Source: Cheiracanthium punctorium | Lineage: Eukaryota; Arthropoda; Arachnida; Araneae; Cheiracanthiidae | Direction of reading: 5' to 3' | Assembly: GCA_038373885.1 (NCBI GenBank) | Contig: JAWZYV010016590.1 | Coordinates: 186,001 to 250,000, forward strand | Length of the DNA: 64,000 nt | Part shown: in pieces, positions 34,465-45,127 of the stretch | Layout: every line of letters begins with the position of its first letter | Numbering within the stretch: position 1 is the first letter of the stretch | Translations under genes and position numbers: made by a program | The notes under the pieces: model-generated | The model's database searches: none | What the model saw: only the letters and a program-made list of their open reading frames with translations | What the model was told of the DNA's origin: nothing

Positions 34465-34886
34465 TAGAGATGAGTTCGGGCTCATTTTTTGAAGCCCGAG
34501 CCCGCCCGAGCCCGAGGACTTTTAATCCGAGCCCGCCCGAGCCCGAGCAATATTATTAAAGTTGGAGCCCGAGCCCGCCCGAGCCCGAAATTTCAGCTAA
34601 AGACAAATAAATTTAACTACTTCATTAATAGGATACAATAAATTTTGGAGCTTCACACACCTTCTAGTCCCCCGTGCCGCTATTTTTTTAAATAAGTACG
34701 TCTATTTATCCCATGAATCACTTTTTAAAATCTGTTTCAAGGAGTATTTTCAACAAAGGAGAAATTTTTCACGAGCCCGAGCCCGCCCGAGCCCGAACGC
34801 AATCGTGAATTGCAGAGCCCGAGCCCGAGTCGGGCCCGGGCTCGGGCTCGGGCTTTCGGGCTCGGGCTGAGCCCGTCTCATCTCTA
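34465..34886. mobile_element. hAT-type MITE with GAGCCCG subterminal repeats
   Basis: 422 bp, terminal repeats TAGAGATGAG / CTCATCTCTA, flanked by a perfect 8-bp duplication GTGCAAAC (34457-34464, 34887-34894). Both subterminal regions carry many copies of CCCGAG/GAGCCCG, in mirror orientation around an AT-rich centre. Repeated subterminal motifs are where hAT transposases usually bind, so these are likely binding-site arrays. No coding frame. Confidence 0.92.
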
Positions 34887-34979
34887 GTGCAAACACTATA
34901 CAGATTGTGATTGGTAAAGGAATTTTTAGCTTATTGTAATAAATTTTGAATGTACCAAACCGTAATAATTAATCAATGT

Positions 34980-35022
34980 AATACCGGGTAATGGAATATC
35001 CTGCTACATTTGCGTGGCAAAT
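34980..35022 (+). repeat. Fragment of the pogo-like family seen at 19672
   Basis: GGGTAATGGAATATCCTGC and GTGGCAAATT match the subterminal part of 19672-19810. Ends not found. Confidence 0.4.
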
Positions 35023-35714
35023 TAACTCTTTCATTTAGCTGGTTTTACTGCACCTTCACTGAAAAGAACTTAGGTGTACATATAGAAGGAGTCTACTAAC
35101 GTTTCTTTGATAAAAGGTTTATAAAATATACGTCTCTACCATTTAAGTGAAAACATCTGTTTGGACAACCCTGTATTTTATAATTCATATAACATTTGAA
35201 AACTACTCACATGTTACCTTTTTTTAAACGTCTAAAATCTTCGATTATAAGCTTACCTGAAACGAAAGCAAAACTATGATTAGAAATGATTTTATGTAAA
35301 ATAAAGTAATTAACTTTATAACGAAATACTATGCAGATTTTAAAGATTAAAAACATACAAGTATCTCATTTTGATCTGCATACTGTGCTATATTTTAAAG
35401 TTAATAAAACAACAAGTATTATAATCTTTATGTAAGAATCACTTGAGTTAATATACTATATTAACAGTACAGACTTGAGAATTTTAGAAAAATAAGAAAA
35501 GTTGAACAATTTTTTATTGTTGAGAAACAATTGTTAAGAAAACAATAACAAATTGTTAAGAACAATTTTTCATTGTTTCGAAGTTAATACTTCAGTTTAT
35601 GTAGATTCAATGAAATTGAGTGTCAGAGTAAAACGAACTGGATTGAAACATTTATATTAGCTTCTAAATGATTTGTTTAGTAACTATTAGGAGTACCGAA
35701 ATGCTTTTTCTCTA
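35023..35714. other. Anonymous AT-rich DNA
   Basis: Contains a local AACAATTGTTAAG-like repeat around 35500-35575. No gene. Confidence 0.45.
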
Positions 35715-36029
35715 ACATTTTTAAACAAATACATTTTTCACAAATTTACCGTTGGAAAACATTTTGCCTAAGCAATATTTCTTGCAAAGTAACAATTTTA
35801 CTGATAACTTTTGTTTTTCTCTTTCACTTATGATAAAGGAAAAAGGGCAGGGTAGCCCTTTTTCCTTACACATTTTTAAACAATGTACATTTTTAAACAA
35901 ATACATTTTTCACAAATTTACCGTTGGAAAACATTTTGCCTAAGCAATATTTCTTACAAAGTAACAATTTTACTGATAACTTTTGTTTTTCTCTTTCACT
36001 TATGATAAAGGAAAAAGGGCAGGGTAGCC
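35715..36029 (+). repeat. Recent tandem duplication, 143-bp units, 172-bp period
   Basis: 35715-35857 and 35887-36029 are the same except for one substitution that I can see (TTGCAAAG versus TTACAAAG). The first unit runs into a perfect hairpin, GGAAAAAGGGC / GCCCTTTTTCC, that the second lacks. The near identity implies a recent event. The frames at 35721-35906 and 35752-35943 are not genes. Confidence 0.9.
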
Positions 36030-36348
36030 TCAATCATTACTTTTAGATTGAATTTCAAAATATCCTGGAAATGATTTTTTAGATATTCTTGTGTTTACAA
36101 CTTGCAGCAGGAATGCTACAGATATTTTTATTTTCGAAATAGAGAAGTATATGTGAAAATAACGTTTCAGTTCACAATCCTCCATGGGTTAGGGGTTTTG
36201 GAAAATCCTCCGATATAGAGCATCTGCATTACAAACCTCACATACATGCCGAGTTTCGTTTTGTTAGAATCTAGTTTCAGTAATACGAAAATGACGGTCC
36301 TCCTAATATTTGAATTCCAGTACAGTTCTGTTCTAGAAATATTTAGAT

Positions 36349-36613
36349 TTAGAAATATTAACTAACAGGTAGGACATTCTTAACGCTTCAACTGTGACAA
36401 AAATGAATGGTAGAAATTAGGGGTGAATCAATAAGCTGCCGAAGAGGGGTGAATCGTTCAAACGTCAGGCAGCAGTTAAACTCCATGATTTCCCATTTCC
36501 AAAGTAAAGTATCAGTACATCGGGAAGCTTGTTTACTCCACCCCTTACTCCCGCATTCATTTTTGTCACAGTCGAAACAGAGGAATGTTCTCTCGATTAG
36601 TTAATATTTCTAA
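36349..36613. mobile_element. Fold-back MITE (TTAGAAATATTAACTAA termini)
   Basis: The first and last 17 bp are perfect inverted repeats. Similarity continues inward through GACATTC, ACTGTGACAAAAATGAATG and AGGGGTG blocks, giving arms of about 95 bp. No certain target duplication. The 65-codon frame inside is incidental. Confidence 0.75.
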
Positions 36614-37359
36614 CTCGGTAGTTCTGTTTACTATTATAACATGGCCCACATTAACAACGAAAAGAGTACTTCTGGCTGGTGGCCCATTTTATCTTCCTAC
36701 TAGACTCTATACGCATTATTCATCTTTGCCAATCACCATCTGTCCTTTACACAAATGACGATGAAACGCTTCACTTAATCATCTCCATGCCACTCTTTAC
36801 GGACACAGCTAAATTAACCTGTCTGTGTTCCAACTTACACAAGCCCTGTGCTTTATTCTCCCCCCCCGCCTTCGATTCAAGATGTAAACTCAATAATCTG
36901 AATTTACATCATCATGCTACAACCTGTAAAACTGAAAAGCAACTTTTCATAGAAGTGAATTGGAGAGAATATCAAATTATCTGCTAATTTAGCGAGCGGG
37001 AATTTTCAAGCCTAGACAATTGACTGCATAATTTTAGACTGAGCAGAAGCTCAATGAGAGGCAATAAACCTGAATGGATGTTCGTGAATTCTTATAATCC
37101 GTTTATGAACTGCGCCTTCACAAGGCTCCGTGGACACTCCCAGGAGCGTACAATTGGTGCTGCAGGAAAATTAATCTTCTGATAAATATTGATGAACGTG
37201 AATAGGACTGATTTAAAACTGAGACGACCTAACACAGAGTTTGTTGGAAAGATTGTTCCAATCACAAATGATGCTTTTTCTTACGAAGATTAATGTGCAT
37301 TAAACAAAGTCGTTTTTGTATTTGAATATCAACCGTCGTTAAAGCAATAACCAAATATC
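36614..37359. other. Anonymous DNA with a 102-codon open frame
   Basis: The plus frame 36679-36987 has a mixed composition (His, Cys, Ser, Leu) but no motif I recognise and no visible splice or start context. I leave it as non-coding. Confidence 0.35.
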
Positions 37360-37520
37360 CTAGGTACGATAATCAAAGCTCTGTAGAATAACACACGTAA
37401 AAGATGCTTATCGAACTGCATGGATGTTTCGATCGAAAAAAATGCCATCTTCATCAGTAGCAGTAGAAGTCCATACGCAGACTGGGATTGCACACCGGAA
37501 AAAGGTAGCTTAGAAAACAA
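37360..37520 (-). repeat. Single arm of the TTTCGATCGAAA fold-back family
   Basis: CTCTGTAGAATAACACACG, GATGCTTATCGAACTG and TTTCGATCGAAAAAAATG match the left arm at 56796-56900. Its partner arm is absent nearby. Confidence 0.55.
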
Positions 37521-37649
37521 AAGTGAAGAGCGAGTTGCGAATCAGAGGAAGGAAAAAGCAAGGAATACAAGGGCGGATAAGAGAAGGTAGGGGAGAAGGT
37601 AGCAATGTATTCTATTGTACTGTGGGTATTAAGGCAAACCTGCACGAGG

Positions 37650-37757
37650 AATATCTGCCTAGGATGTGGTGTGCTTTGGTCAGAGGACTTTTTAAGGGAT
37701 TATAAAGTGTATTCACGTTACATCTCGAGAAAACCGACCCAAACTCTAGATCGCTAT
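37650..37757 (-). repeat. Diverged tRNA-SINE fragment
   Basis: AGAGGACTTTTTAAGGG, TATTCACGTTACAT and ACCCAAACTCTAGATCG match the fragment at 55603-55731. No head is visible on this copy. Confidence 0.5.
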
Positions 37758-38257
37758 GGAGATATCACACCAGCACAAAATCCGAGCAACTTTCTGCTGG
37801 AACATCTTTTCCGCCAGACATTTTAGGTAGTGTTATCGTTAAAGGTTTTTAAAGGAAACAAACTTTCTCAGACGCCAGATAGTCATCGCATGTTAAGGTG
37901 ACGCTGATTTGCCGTTTAGATTGTATCGCGACTCAGCATCTAGCATAACCTTTTCGTTGGTATATTAACATCGGACAGGCGGGGATTTCTAATGATTGCG
38001 ATACTTAAATGGATTGCATTTATCAAAACTATGATCGAAGGAACGATTAATTCATTCAGTAAAATCGATTTCTAATTCCATACTCCACTTGCGCGCTGCC
38101 ATATTTTCATCACTTCGAGCCAAGCTTAGAGCCATAGTCGATGATGTAGTAGGAAGAAATACTTTGATTGGCCGAAATTTCTTCCAACTCTGATGGAGAT
38201 CGTCGTCGTCAAGGTAATGGTAGATAAATCGGTCTAAAAGTTGTTTGGAGAGAAAGT

Positions 38258-38390
38258 TGGTCGGATTTTCAGCTAGTGTGATAGCCCTATTAGATCGACA
38301 GCCGCGTGGCGGGGCCCGAAGTCGTGAACCTCACACTTCGGCATCTACCATTTTCAGTGTCTTATCCAATATCCACTAGACCATGATGGG
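38258..38390 (-). mobile_element. tRNA-derived SINE with head
   Basis: On the minus strand it starts CCCATCATGGTCTAGTGGAT, an A-box-like tRNA start, followed by GAGGTTCACGACTTCGGGCC in the B-box area, then GCGGCTGTCGATCTAA. The body matches 55603-55731 and 37650-37757. The B box is degenerate, so this copy is probably inactive. Confidence 0.6.
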
Positions 38391-38524
38391 ACACTTGAGA
38401 GGGTAGATAAAAATAAAATATAGAATAAAAAATAAAACATAGAATAAAAGACAGAAAAAATAAATAAAAAAAAAGAGAACGGTCTAAAACAGAAACATGC
38501 AAAAAGATTAGAAAATAACAACAA

Positions 38525-38672
38525 AAGAACAGCAACAACAACAGTCCTCAGTCCCAGTCTGTGAATGGACTTCTGCAACTGAAAGAGATCGATTATTTTT
38601 CGATCGAAACACGTGTATTGTTTGATAAGTACCTTTTATGTGCTGTTCAAAAAGTTTTAATTATTTTACCTT
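38525..38672 (+). repeat. Single arm of the TTTCGATCGAAA fold-back family
   Basis: CAGTCTGTGAATGGACTTC, TTTTCGATCGAAACACGTG, GTTTGATAAGTACCTTTTATG and AAAGTTTTAATTATTTTA match the right arm at 56900-57021. Confidence 0.6.
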
Positions 38673-39754
38673 TTAAGCAACAGTTTCTTTTGTGCGTGCG
38701 TTTTCTGCCAAAGATCCTAGGCTCAAATTTCTGAAGTTTTGATACCACCATAATTTTGACCAGTTTTGACCGTCCCAATAAAGCTCATGCTAGCTCTTTG
38801 AAGGATCCCCTAACTTTTTCAACAATCATTAATAGGTATTACAATTATTTTGATATAAAAATTACAGTTTTTAAAACACGACTCATCCTTACTTCTATAT
38901 AATTATTAAAACTAGTAAATCTCTTGATAAAAAATTCCGAAAAATCTGGTATTTGTATAAAACAGCTAGAAATGTATGTCTAATTTCAATTTAATTTTTT
39001 ATAATTATTTGAATTTTTCTACAATTATATGACCATCTCGTAGACGCTACAATACAAACGAATATTTGGTGTTACAGTTTTGGTTTCAATGATTAAAACT
39101 GGTTCCCAATTTACATTTTATTGGATATGCTTACCATGATATGAAAAATCACATAAAGGATAATAAAACAACAAAACCTGAGTTTCTTAAAACTAAAATA
39201 AAATTTGCTGTGTACTTTATGTAACAATTTTGTATTCCCTTACTACGTTTCGGAAACCGTGCACTAAGTGATTGCTTGAAAATCCACCATTATGTTATTT
39301 TAAAATAGTTGATCATAAAAATGACTTGCACTTCGTTTAAGTGATACTTGAAATTGATCAACGAAGATCTTGAGATATTAATGTACTTTATGACTAACAC
39401 AGTACAAAACACTGTATTAATAATAATGTAAATTAAAAATACACTGACAAGACTATAAGTCATAACTTTAAAATATTTAGTACGGAGCTGAAACCAATTA
39501 GAAGTTATCCTAGTGATTAAAAAAATAAATGCAACTTACAATAAATGATGATAAAACAATTGAACTGGACATTCAATTATCAAACGTGTGTATTTTTCTT
39601 TCTTCCTATCATTGATTGTAAAGGAAGAAAATTTATTGTTTCAATTTGCGGAATTGTTCAGATTTCATTTGAAAATTTTACAATATGCCTCATAGTATAT
39701 TTAATCAAAATGTCCATTGCTCTCTAGGCCCTTAAAAACACCTATGCAGAACTC
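38673..39754. other. Anonymous AT-rich DNA
   Basis: No gene or repeat boundary recognised. Confidence 0.45.
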
Positions 39755-40195
39755 CCTAGGTCCACTTTAGATAGCCTTTTTCATTCCATGCTCAGATGAT
39801 ATATTTAAACTTTAAGTTAAGTGACGACCTATCACGTCACTAAATTTCATTTAATTCACTTTAGGTGTTATTTGATAAGCGAACAAAAATTTACGCATTT
39901 TGAAACAATTTTCACGAATTCTCAAAATCTAATCAAATTGTTTAAGAATCAGAAACCTATAGCTTAAGTTGAATGACAATTTGTCATGCCACCATTCATT
40001 TCAGTCATTTTTACGTGATGTGCGAACAAAAAAATCGTCACGGACAGAATGATTGAACGAAAGACACAGAACGAACGTCTTGCTGACGGTCGTACTGGGC
40101 TCCCAGATGCTTGAAACTGATAGAAATCGCAAAATGTTTGAATTCCAAGTTGTGAACAGACAAAAGTTTCAGTTTATTTGTATAGATATATTATA
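39755..40195 (+). repeat. Dispersed repeat related to 32640-33190
   Basis: It shares GCGAACAAAAATTTACGC, TTTTCACGAATTCTCAAAATC and TTCATTTCAGTC with the array at 32640-33190. It ends in GACAGACAAAAG-like text and a TTTGTATAGATATATT tail, like the 3' ends of the ACTAGCTGCG repeat. Confidence 0.5.
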
Positions 40196-40261
40196 CCTAG
40201 AATAATAAAAAACAAGAATTTGGAACTGTTTTAAGCACTTCATAGCAGTCTCACAACATTC

Positions 40262-40320
40262 CAAGACCACTGTCACCCGCCTGAGATCAGTGAGATCTAG
40301 TGTTCGAATCCCGTTAATCC
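40262..40320 (+). repeat. tRNA-like fragment (B-box-like)
   Basis: GTGTTCGAATCCCG is a near-consensus internal RNA polymerase III B box, with a poor A-box-like stretch upstream. Probably an old SINE head. Confidence 0.35.
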
Positions 40321-41251
40321 ATGGTTTTCACTTTACCCCCTTCTTCGTTTGCATATCTGTTGTGTTCTTCTGTGATTGCTAATGTTGTTTGGAATTTAAT
40401 TAATGTTAAAACAGATATACAGAGGTATAAGATCAGCTTCGAGACTGCAGTCAAAAAGCTCAAGAAAAAATTCTCAATTCCAACAAACAAACAAACATTC
40501 CAACACAACACCAAAACGTTGGGAAATTAACAAATCAAATAAACCAATTACCTGTATCACTGCACTTCGGAAAAATGCATTAACAAAATTATGACAAATA
40601 AAAGAACCCAGCAATTTTCAGCAACAAATCCAGAAAATAAATCCATCGCGATTTCTACCCGCACATGCACAGATAAGTCGCATTTTAGCTTACTGCCTTA
40701 AAAATTTTATATCGTACCCAGTTACTTAAAATAATAGCTCTAACGAATGCATTTTACATAAAATGTGCAATAGCTAAATCCGGTGTTCATTTGCGATGCA
40801 AATGCCTCCGGTAAGTTAGCAGCGCAAACAGTATCGTTAATTCTATTTATGTTCCTTAACTCACTCGCAGACATTTGCAATACAAATGATACGAACGCTC
40901 CAAATTCTTTAATATTTAGATACTGCGAAACGAAGACTTTAAGCATTAAATAAATATTAATGCATTCGCGCATCAATTCTGCTTAAGTCTTGCAGGATGC
41001 CGTGTGCACATCAGCGTTTGTCAACATGCTAAAATCCAAGTCATCGGGAAAATTAATGATTGGACGTATTGATAAACTTGATTGCCGAATTTGAATGGTA
41101 CACGGGAATTCCTTGAAAGTGCTCAAATTTAACCGAGAATTAATTGAAATCGAAGTTCAGGGGTGTCTCGATCGTTTAATATTTAAATTCTACGGTGTTT
41201 TACAGTAAATATTCATGCAGTAAACAGTTTGGAGAACGAGAACTGCTTAGT
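40321..41251. other. Anonymous DNA
   Basis: Overlapping short frames on both strands at 40314-40594 show no family features. No gene. Confidence 0.4.
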
Positions 41252-41971
41252 TAGGGAATGCAATCCCACACTGTTTTTCGTTTCGCGAGATTTCGGGATT
41301 GAGACGTTTTGATCCCACGGGATCCCTCAATATCACGGGATTAGCATTTCATTCAGTTAAGAATTCATTTCAACAGAGAAAAATAGTAAAAAGTTAGATT
41401 TTACGCTCTATGAAGTGATAGTAATAATTAAAGTTTTTTGATAATTAATACATAACTTACAGAAATATGAAAATTATAGTTGTAATATTCAAAGTATTAT
41501 GCTTAGTTATTTTGCTAAAAAAGAATGCAAAAAAGGCAATGTAAACAATCACTCGTCTTCCTAGTCTTGGTCTAATTTTAGTAAAATAGTTAAAAGTGCG
41601 AATTAAAAAAAATGAATAGAGAAAAACTTTTTATAACTGATTTGTGATTGTTCGCTAAGAGATAAATTAGCATGAAATATTTCTGTTTAATTGGAGATAG
41701 AGAAATTAAAAAATTTAGATTACAAAATTTGTTTCAGACTCTCATTGGAGGATAATTTGTAAAATTAAAACAATAAAATTTTATTGATTCATGTATTGTG
41801 AGATAAGTTACATACATATGCAACAATTTTTGGTCAATTTATGATCTGGAAGGTGTCATAAAATTGTAATAAAAATAATTTACTTCTCAGTTTCAATCCC
41901 TTGGGATTACGGCCCTAATCCCGCGGGGCTAGTCCCTTAAACACTTATGTGGGTTCGGGATTGAATTCCTA
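41252..41971. mobile_element. hAT-like non-autonomous element (TAGGGAATGC termini)
   Basis: 720 bp. The left end TAGGGAATGCAATCCC and right end (reverse complement TAGGAATTCAATCCC) are inverted. The subterminal parts contain many GGGATT/AATCCC motifs. The flanks (C)TGCTTAGT and CTGCTAGT look like an 8-bp duplication with a 1-bp indel. The interior is AT-rich and non-coding. A second, inverted copy lies at 58343-58881 and continues after 60718. Confidence 0.75.
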
Positions 41972-43541
41972 CTGCTAGTTTGTGTGAATCTGGCTTACAT
42001 CACGTAAGATATGCCAAACAAAAGTTTTATTTTTCCACCCCCTCCCCCCCTCCAAATAGCTTACGAATATTTGGAAAATGCTGTTTAATATAGAATAAAT
42101 ATTCAAAATCTCGCGTATGAGCTTAATTTCATATTAGCTTCAGTGGTTTGGGCTAGGTGAAATATTGACACACGAAAATAAAGATTTTAATTCCCGGTCC
42201 CTTAATATATTAATGCATCAAACCTTGATTAGAATAACTACTTTTAAAGAGATTAATAAAGTTTTTCTAGAATACATATTCCTGCTAGAACTGCCAAATT
42301 TCAAGATTGTTGTACATTTTCAGTACTTCAGCAATGCACTTTATTTGGAAACTAATATGCACTAACATAACTTGCACTAACTTGCAACATAACTTGCACT
42401 TTATACGGAAACATATATTTTTAAAAAAGTAAAATGGAGATTAATTGTTCGCTGTTTATTTTAAACGTACATTTTAAGAAATTGTAAAATTTTTTAACTA
42501 TAGACGATCGTTTTAGATGCAAAGCCTTTTATTTATGCGTTTAAAACAACAGTTATGAATATTAAAATGTCAGCAACCAATCGGCAATGCTAAGCATTAT
42601 TTTCCTGTAAGGTTTAAAATCAAATTAATGTTATTTTATAATCTAAATTTCTTTTTAAAACTTATTTAATTATAAAAAGTAGCTTCATAAATCATCACTG
42701 GAAAAAAAATTACTAATTACATGAAAACAAGAAAAATGTACAAACAAGACTAATTTTCTGCTGAACTGCCAAGAGAAAGATTTAAAACACTATTTTTAGC
42801 GTAATAATTTAACATTTAGTGCAATAATCAATTTCACTGTAAACTTCAAGAAATATAATTTCATTTGCACTATACTTAAATGATGCATTAAGCCTTGAAA
42901 AAAATAACACTTTGAAAAAATAATTTGTGTTGCACATTTATTTATTTCATAACTTCAGAAACATGGAAAATGTAGAGGTGTTTTTCAGTCAAATGTAATG
43001 TTTTTGTGTAATTGTTCTATTCAATTCTCTGTTCGATATTTAAACAAGGGGGATAGATATTAAGTAGAAATTTCCCTCAAAAAGAAATTTGTTCATAACA
43101 CATAATTTACCAAAATTATCCTTGTTTAGAGTGATCGAGCGAAATGAAAACAGCATTATTCATATTTGATTCTCACGGAATGAAGAGGTCACGATATCTT
43201 TTCGCAGATCAAGTTGTGCTGGAAAAATCGATACTAAGTGAAAATCAGAAAATGTTCTTTTGCTTACATCTTTATGGAACAAAAGTAATTTTTTCTTTAA
43301 TCCACTTTTCTTCTTCCAAGTTATCATTAAATGCTTTGTTCCAAATTTGCATGTACTGCAGTTCATAAATTAAGGCTACTTGTTTTAAAAAGAAATAAAA
43401 ATCTAAGCTCCATCTTTTTAAATGATGCAATTATTTCCACGAGCAAAGTAGGAGTTTGGGTAGCAGTAACTCGTTATTCAAGGCCAGGGAATCCTGGTAC
43501 CACCATTTATTGTCACATTAAATACCATAGTTATCATAATA
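41972..43541. other. Anonymous AT-rich DNA
   Basis: No gene recognised. A short CTAACATAACTTGCA duplication lies at 42362-42400. Confidence 0.45.
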
Positions 43542-44382
43542 CAGTAGAACCTCGATTATCCGAACCTCTCCGTAAACCGAAGTCGGTGTCCTCTTCACGT
43601 CTTTTTTTTTCATCAGAAAATTACTTTTTGAAGGAGATTCTGAATCTGGTGCAGTTTCAATATTTGAGTTTTGGTAAACTGCCAATATCAAAGACTGCAT
43701 TTATATGATCAGTGACGCGTAGGAATCTATGCCGCAATTGACACTAAGACGAAATTGGCGAAAACTTTTGCCGAATTTTTCAACTGGCGCAGATGAAAAT
43801 GCTACAGACATTGTGAAAGATAGTGTTACTGAGTTTTCAAGCCTTTTTATCACAATGAAATAAGGTTTTGAAAATTGTAGGGATAGAGAAATCACAGATC
43901 GGTCGAATTGTGACGTGGATGATACAGGCTTCCAGTTGCTCAATGATGAGGAATTAATAGCAGAAGTCCGAAAATCTCCAAAAGGAGAAGATGGGAATGA
44001 TTCTGGAGTAAATAAGATCTGTAACAATGATGCTTTTGAGTACTGCCTAAAATGCTTTCTTTTGTTGGAACAACAGAAACAGTGCGATTCCTCTGAAATC
44101 ATGCTTTTAAGAAAACTTCGGGATAGAGCTGCACGGCAAAGGATGGCCAATTTACACCAGATGAAGCTTCCATTTAAACCATTGTAAGATTTTGTTTCAG
44201 AAGTAAATTTATTTTCATTTATAATTTTAATTTATTTAACAGTTAAAATAGTCATAATAGCAGTTCAATGACTATACTGCATATTAAACTAGATGATTTT
44301 TGATGAATTCTCGATTTCCGAAAATTTCGATTATCCGAAGTAGGTTCGGTCCCAATTGCTTCGGATAATTGAGGTTCTACTG
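43542..44382 (+). mobile_element. Internally deleted Tigger/pogo transposon
   Basis: Terminal inverted repeats CAGTAGAACCTCGATTATCC and (reverse complement) CAGTAGAACCTCAATTATCC are flanked by TA on both sides (43540-43541, 44383-44384). The subterminal CCGAA motifs are retained. At 841 bp it is far shorter than a complete Tigger (about 2.5 kb). It keeps only the C-terminal part of the transposase gene, so it cannot move by itself. Confidence 0.93.
43732..44187 (+). pseudogene. Tigger-type transposase, C-terminal remnant
   Basis: The plus-strand frame reads RRNWRKLLPNF near its start, then an in-frame TAA at 43861-43863, then continues through DDTGFQLLNDEELIAEV and EQQKQCDSSEIMLLRKLRDRAARQR to a stop at 44185-44187. 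In Tigger/jerky-type transposases (CENP-B-like DNA-binding domain plus DDE catalytic core) the tail after the core has a W-R-K-L segment, a D-E-E-I/L acidic patch and a final E-Q-Q...LLRRLRDxAxxKR helix. All three are visible. The N-terminal DNA-binding and DDE regions are deleted, so the product would be inactive. The TIRs at 43542 and 44382 bracket it in the expected orientation. Confidence 0.85.
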
Positions 44383-44423
44383 TAATTTATTGAGAAATGC
44401 AAATATTCTGTACGTTGAATATT

Positions 44424-45118
44424 AGGGCCGTGGTAGATCAGTTGTTAAGGCGTTGGACGGGTAAATGGAAAGTTTCGAGTTTGATTCCCGCATGTAACTG
44501 AAGACCACCATGTACATGCCGAGTACGTGCACGTTAAATCCGTGGTTCCGAAAGTCCTTTTGGCGGTCACTAGTAGCTTTCGGGGAGAGGATTTAATATT
44601 CAGAAGCCCTCCCAGTTCCGAAGAAGATCCAAATTGTGGGGGGAACCTCCGGGATGTAGCTCTAAACGGTCCCGCAGTGGTCTGGGTGCGAAACTCCTTT
44701 CCCATACGAGCACGGCAAGTAAAGCAGCATCCGGATTGGCCAGTGCTTGGAAGGGTCAACTCTCCCTCTCGGCTGGACAGCTGCGGGACCGTGTACGCTA
44801 ATGGGAGCTAGTACACGGAAATCCGTCGTGGCTCTAATGTCCTCCAAGTTGTTAAACGATACCTCTGGGGGTGCCGATTTTAGGGGTTTGGTCCCTCCTC
44901 TGGAATTGGTTAAAAATAAGGGGACCCCGAGCTGAGTCGGACTTCCTCCCACTGGGGCTCATTAAAATGGAAGCCGCCCTTCCGCCCATCGCCTGCCTAT
45001 ATGTGGGATCTAGCACCGTCCCGCGGTGTCCAGAGGGCACTGGCATTAGCAATAACAACACAACAGCTCTAAACGACGCAGTCGGTGGCGTGAGCTGTCC
45101 CGTCGTGGCAAACAATGC
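44424..45118 (+). mobile_element. tRNA-derived SINE carrying an inserted retroposon
   Basis: The head GGGCCGTGGTAGATCAGTTG is A-box-like and CGAGTTTGATTCCCGC is B-box-like, followed by a body shared with 4597-4797. The flanks TTGAATATT (44415-44423) and TTGAATGTT (45119-45127) are a 9-bp target duplication with one mismatch. Without the insertion at 44669-45064 the SINE is about 288 bp. The several 60-104-codon frames here are chance frames in GC-richer repeat DNA. Confidence 0.8.
44669..45064 (+). mobile_element. 396-bp retroposon module inserted in the SINE
   Basis: Starts GTCCCGCAGTGG, ends in a CAA-rich tail (GCAATAACAACACAAC), and is flanked by perfect 11-bp duplications AGCTCTAAACG (44658-44668, 45065-45075). 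A stand-alone copy lies at 2873-3252 (minus), and the SINE copy at 4597-4797 lacks it. The defined start, tandem tail and target duplication fit target-primed retroposition. Its promoter type and partner LINE are unknown. Confidence 0.8.
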
Positions 45119-45127
45119 TTGAATGTT

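Noticed and set aside
36679..36987. 102-codon open frame as a host gene
   Set aside because: No recognisable domain, start context or flanking exon signals; length is within chance for this window.
43701..44150. 149-codon minus-strand open frame
   Set aside because: It is the antisense shadow of the Tigger transposase remnant, which has clear family features on the plus strand.
44445..45122. Several overlapping 62-104-codon frames on both strands
   Set aside because: All lie within the SINE and its inserted module. GC-richer repeat DNA simply has fewer stops.
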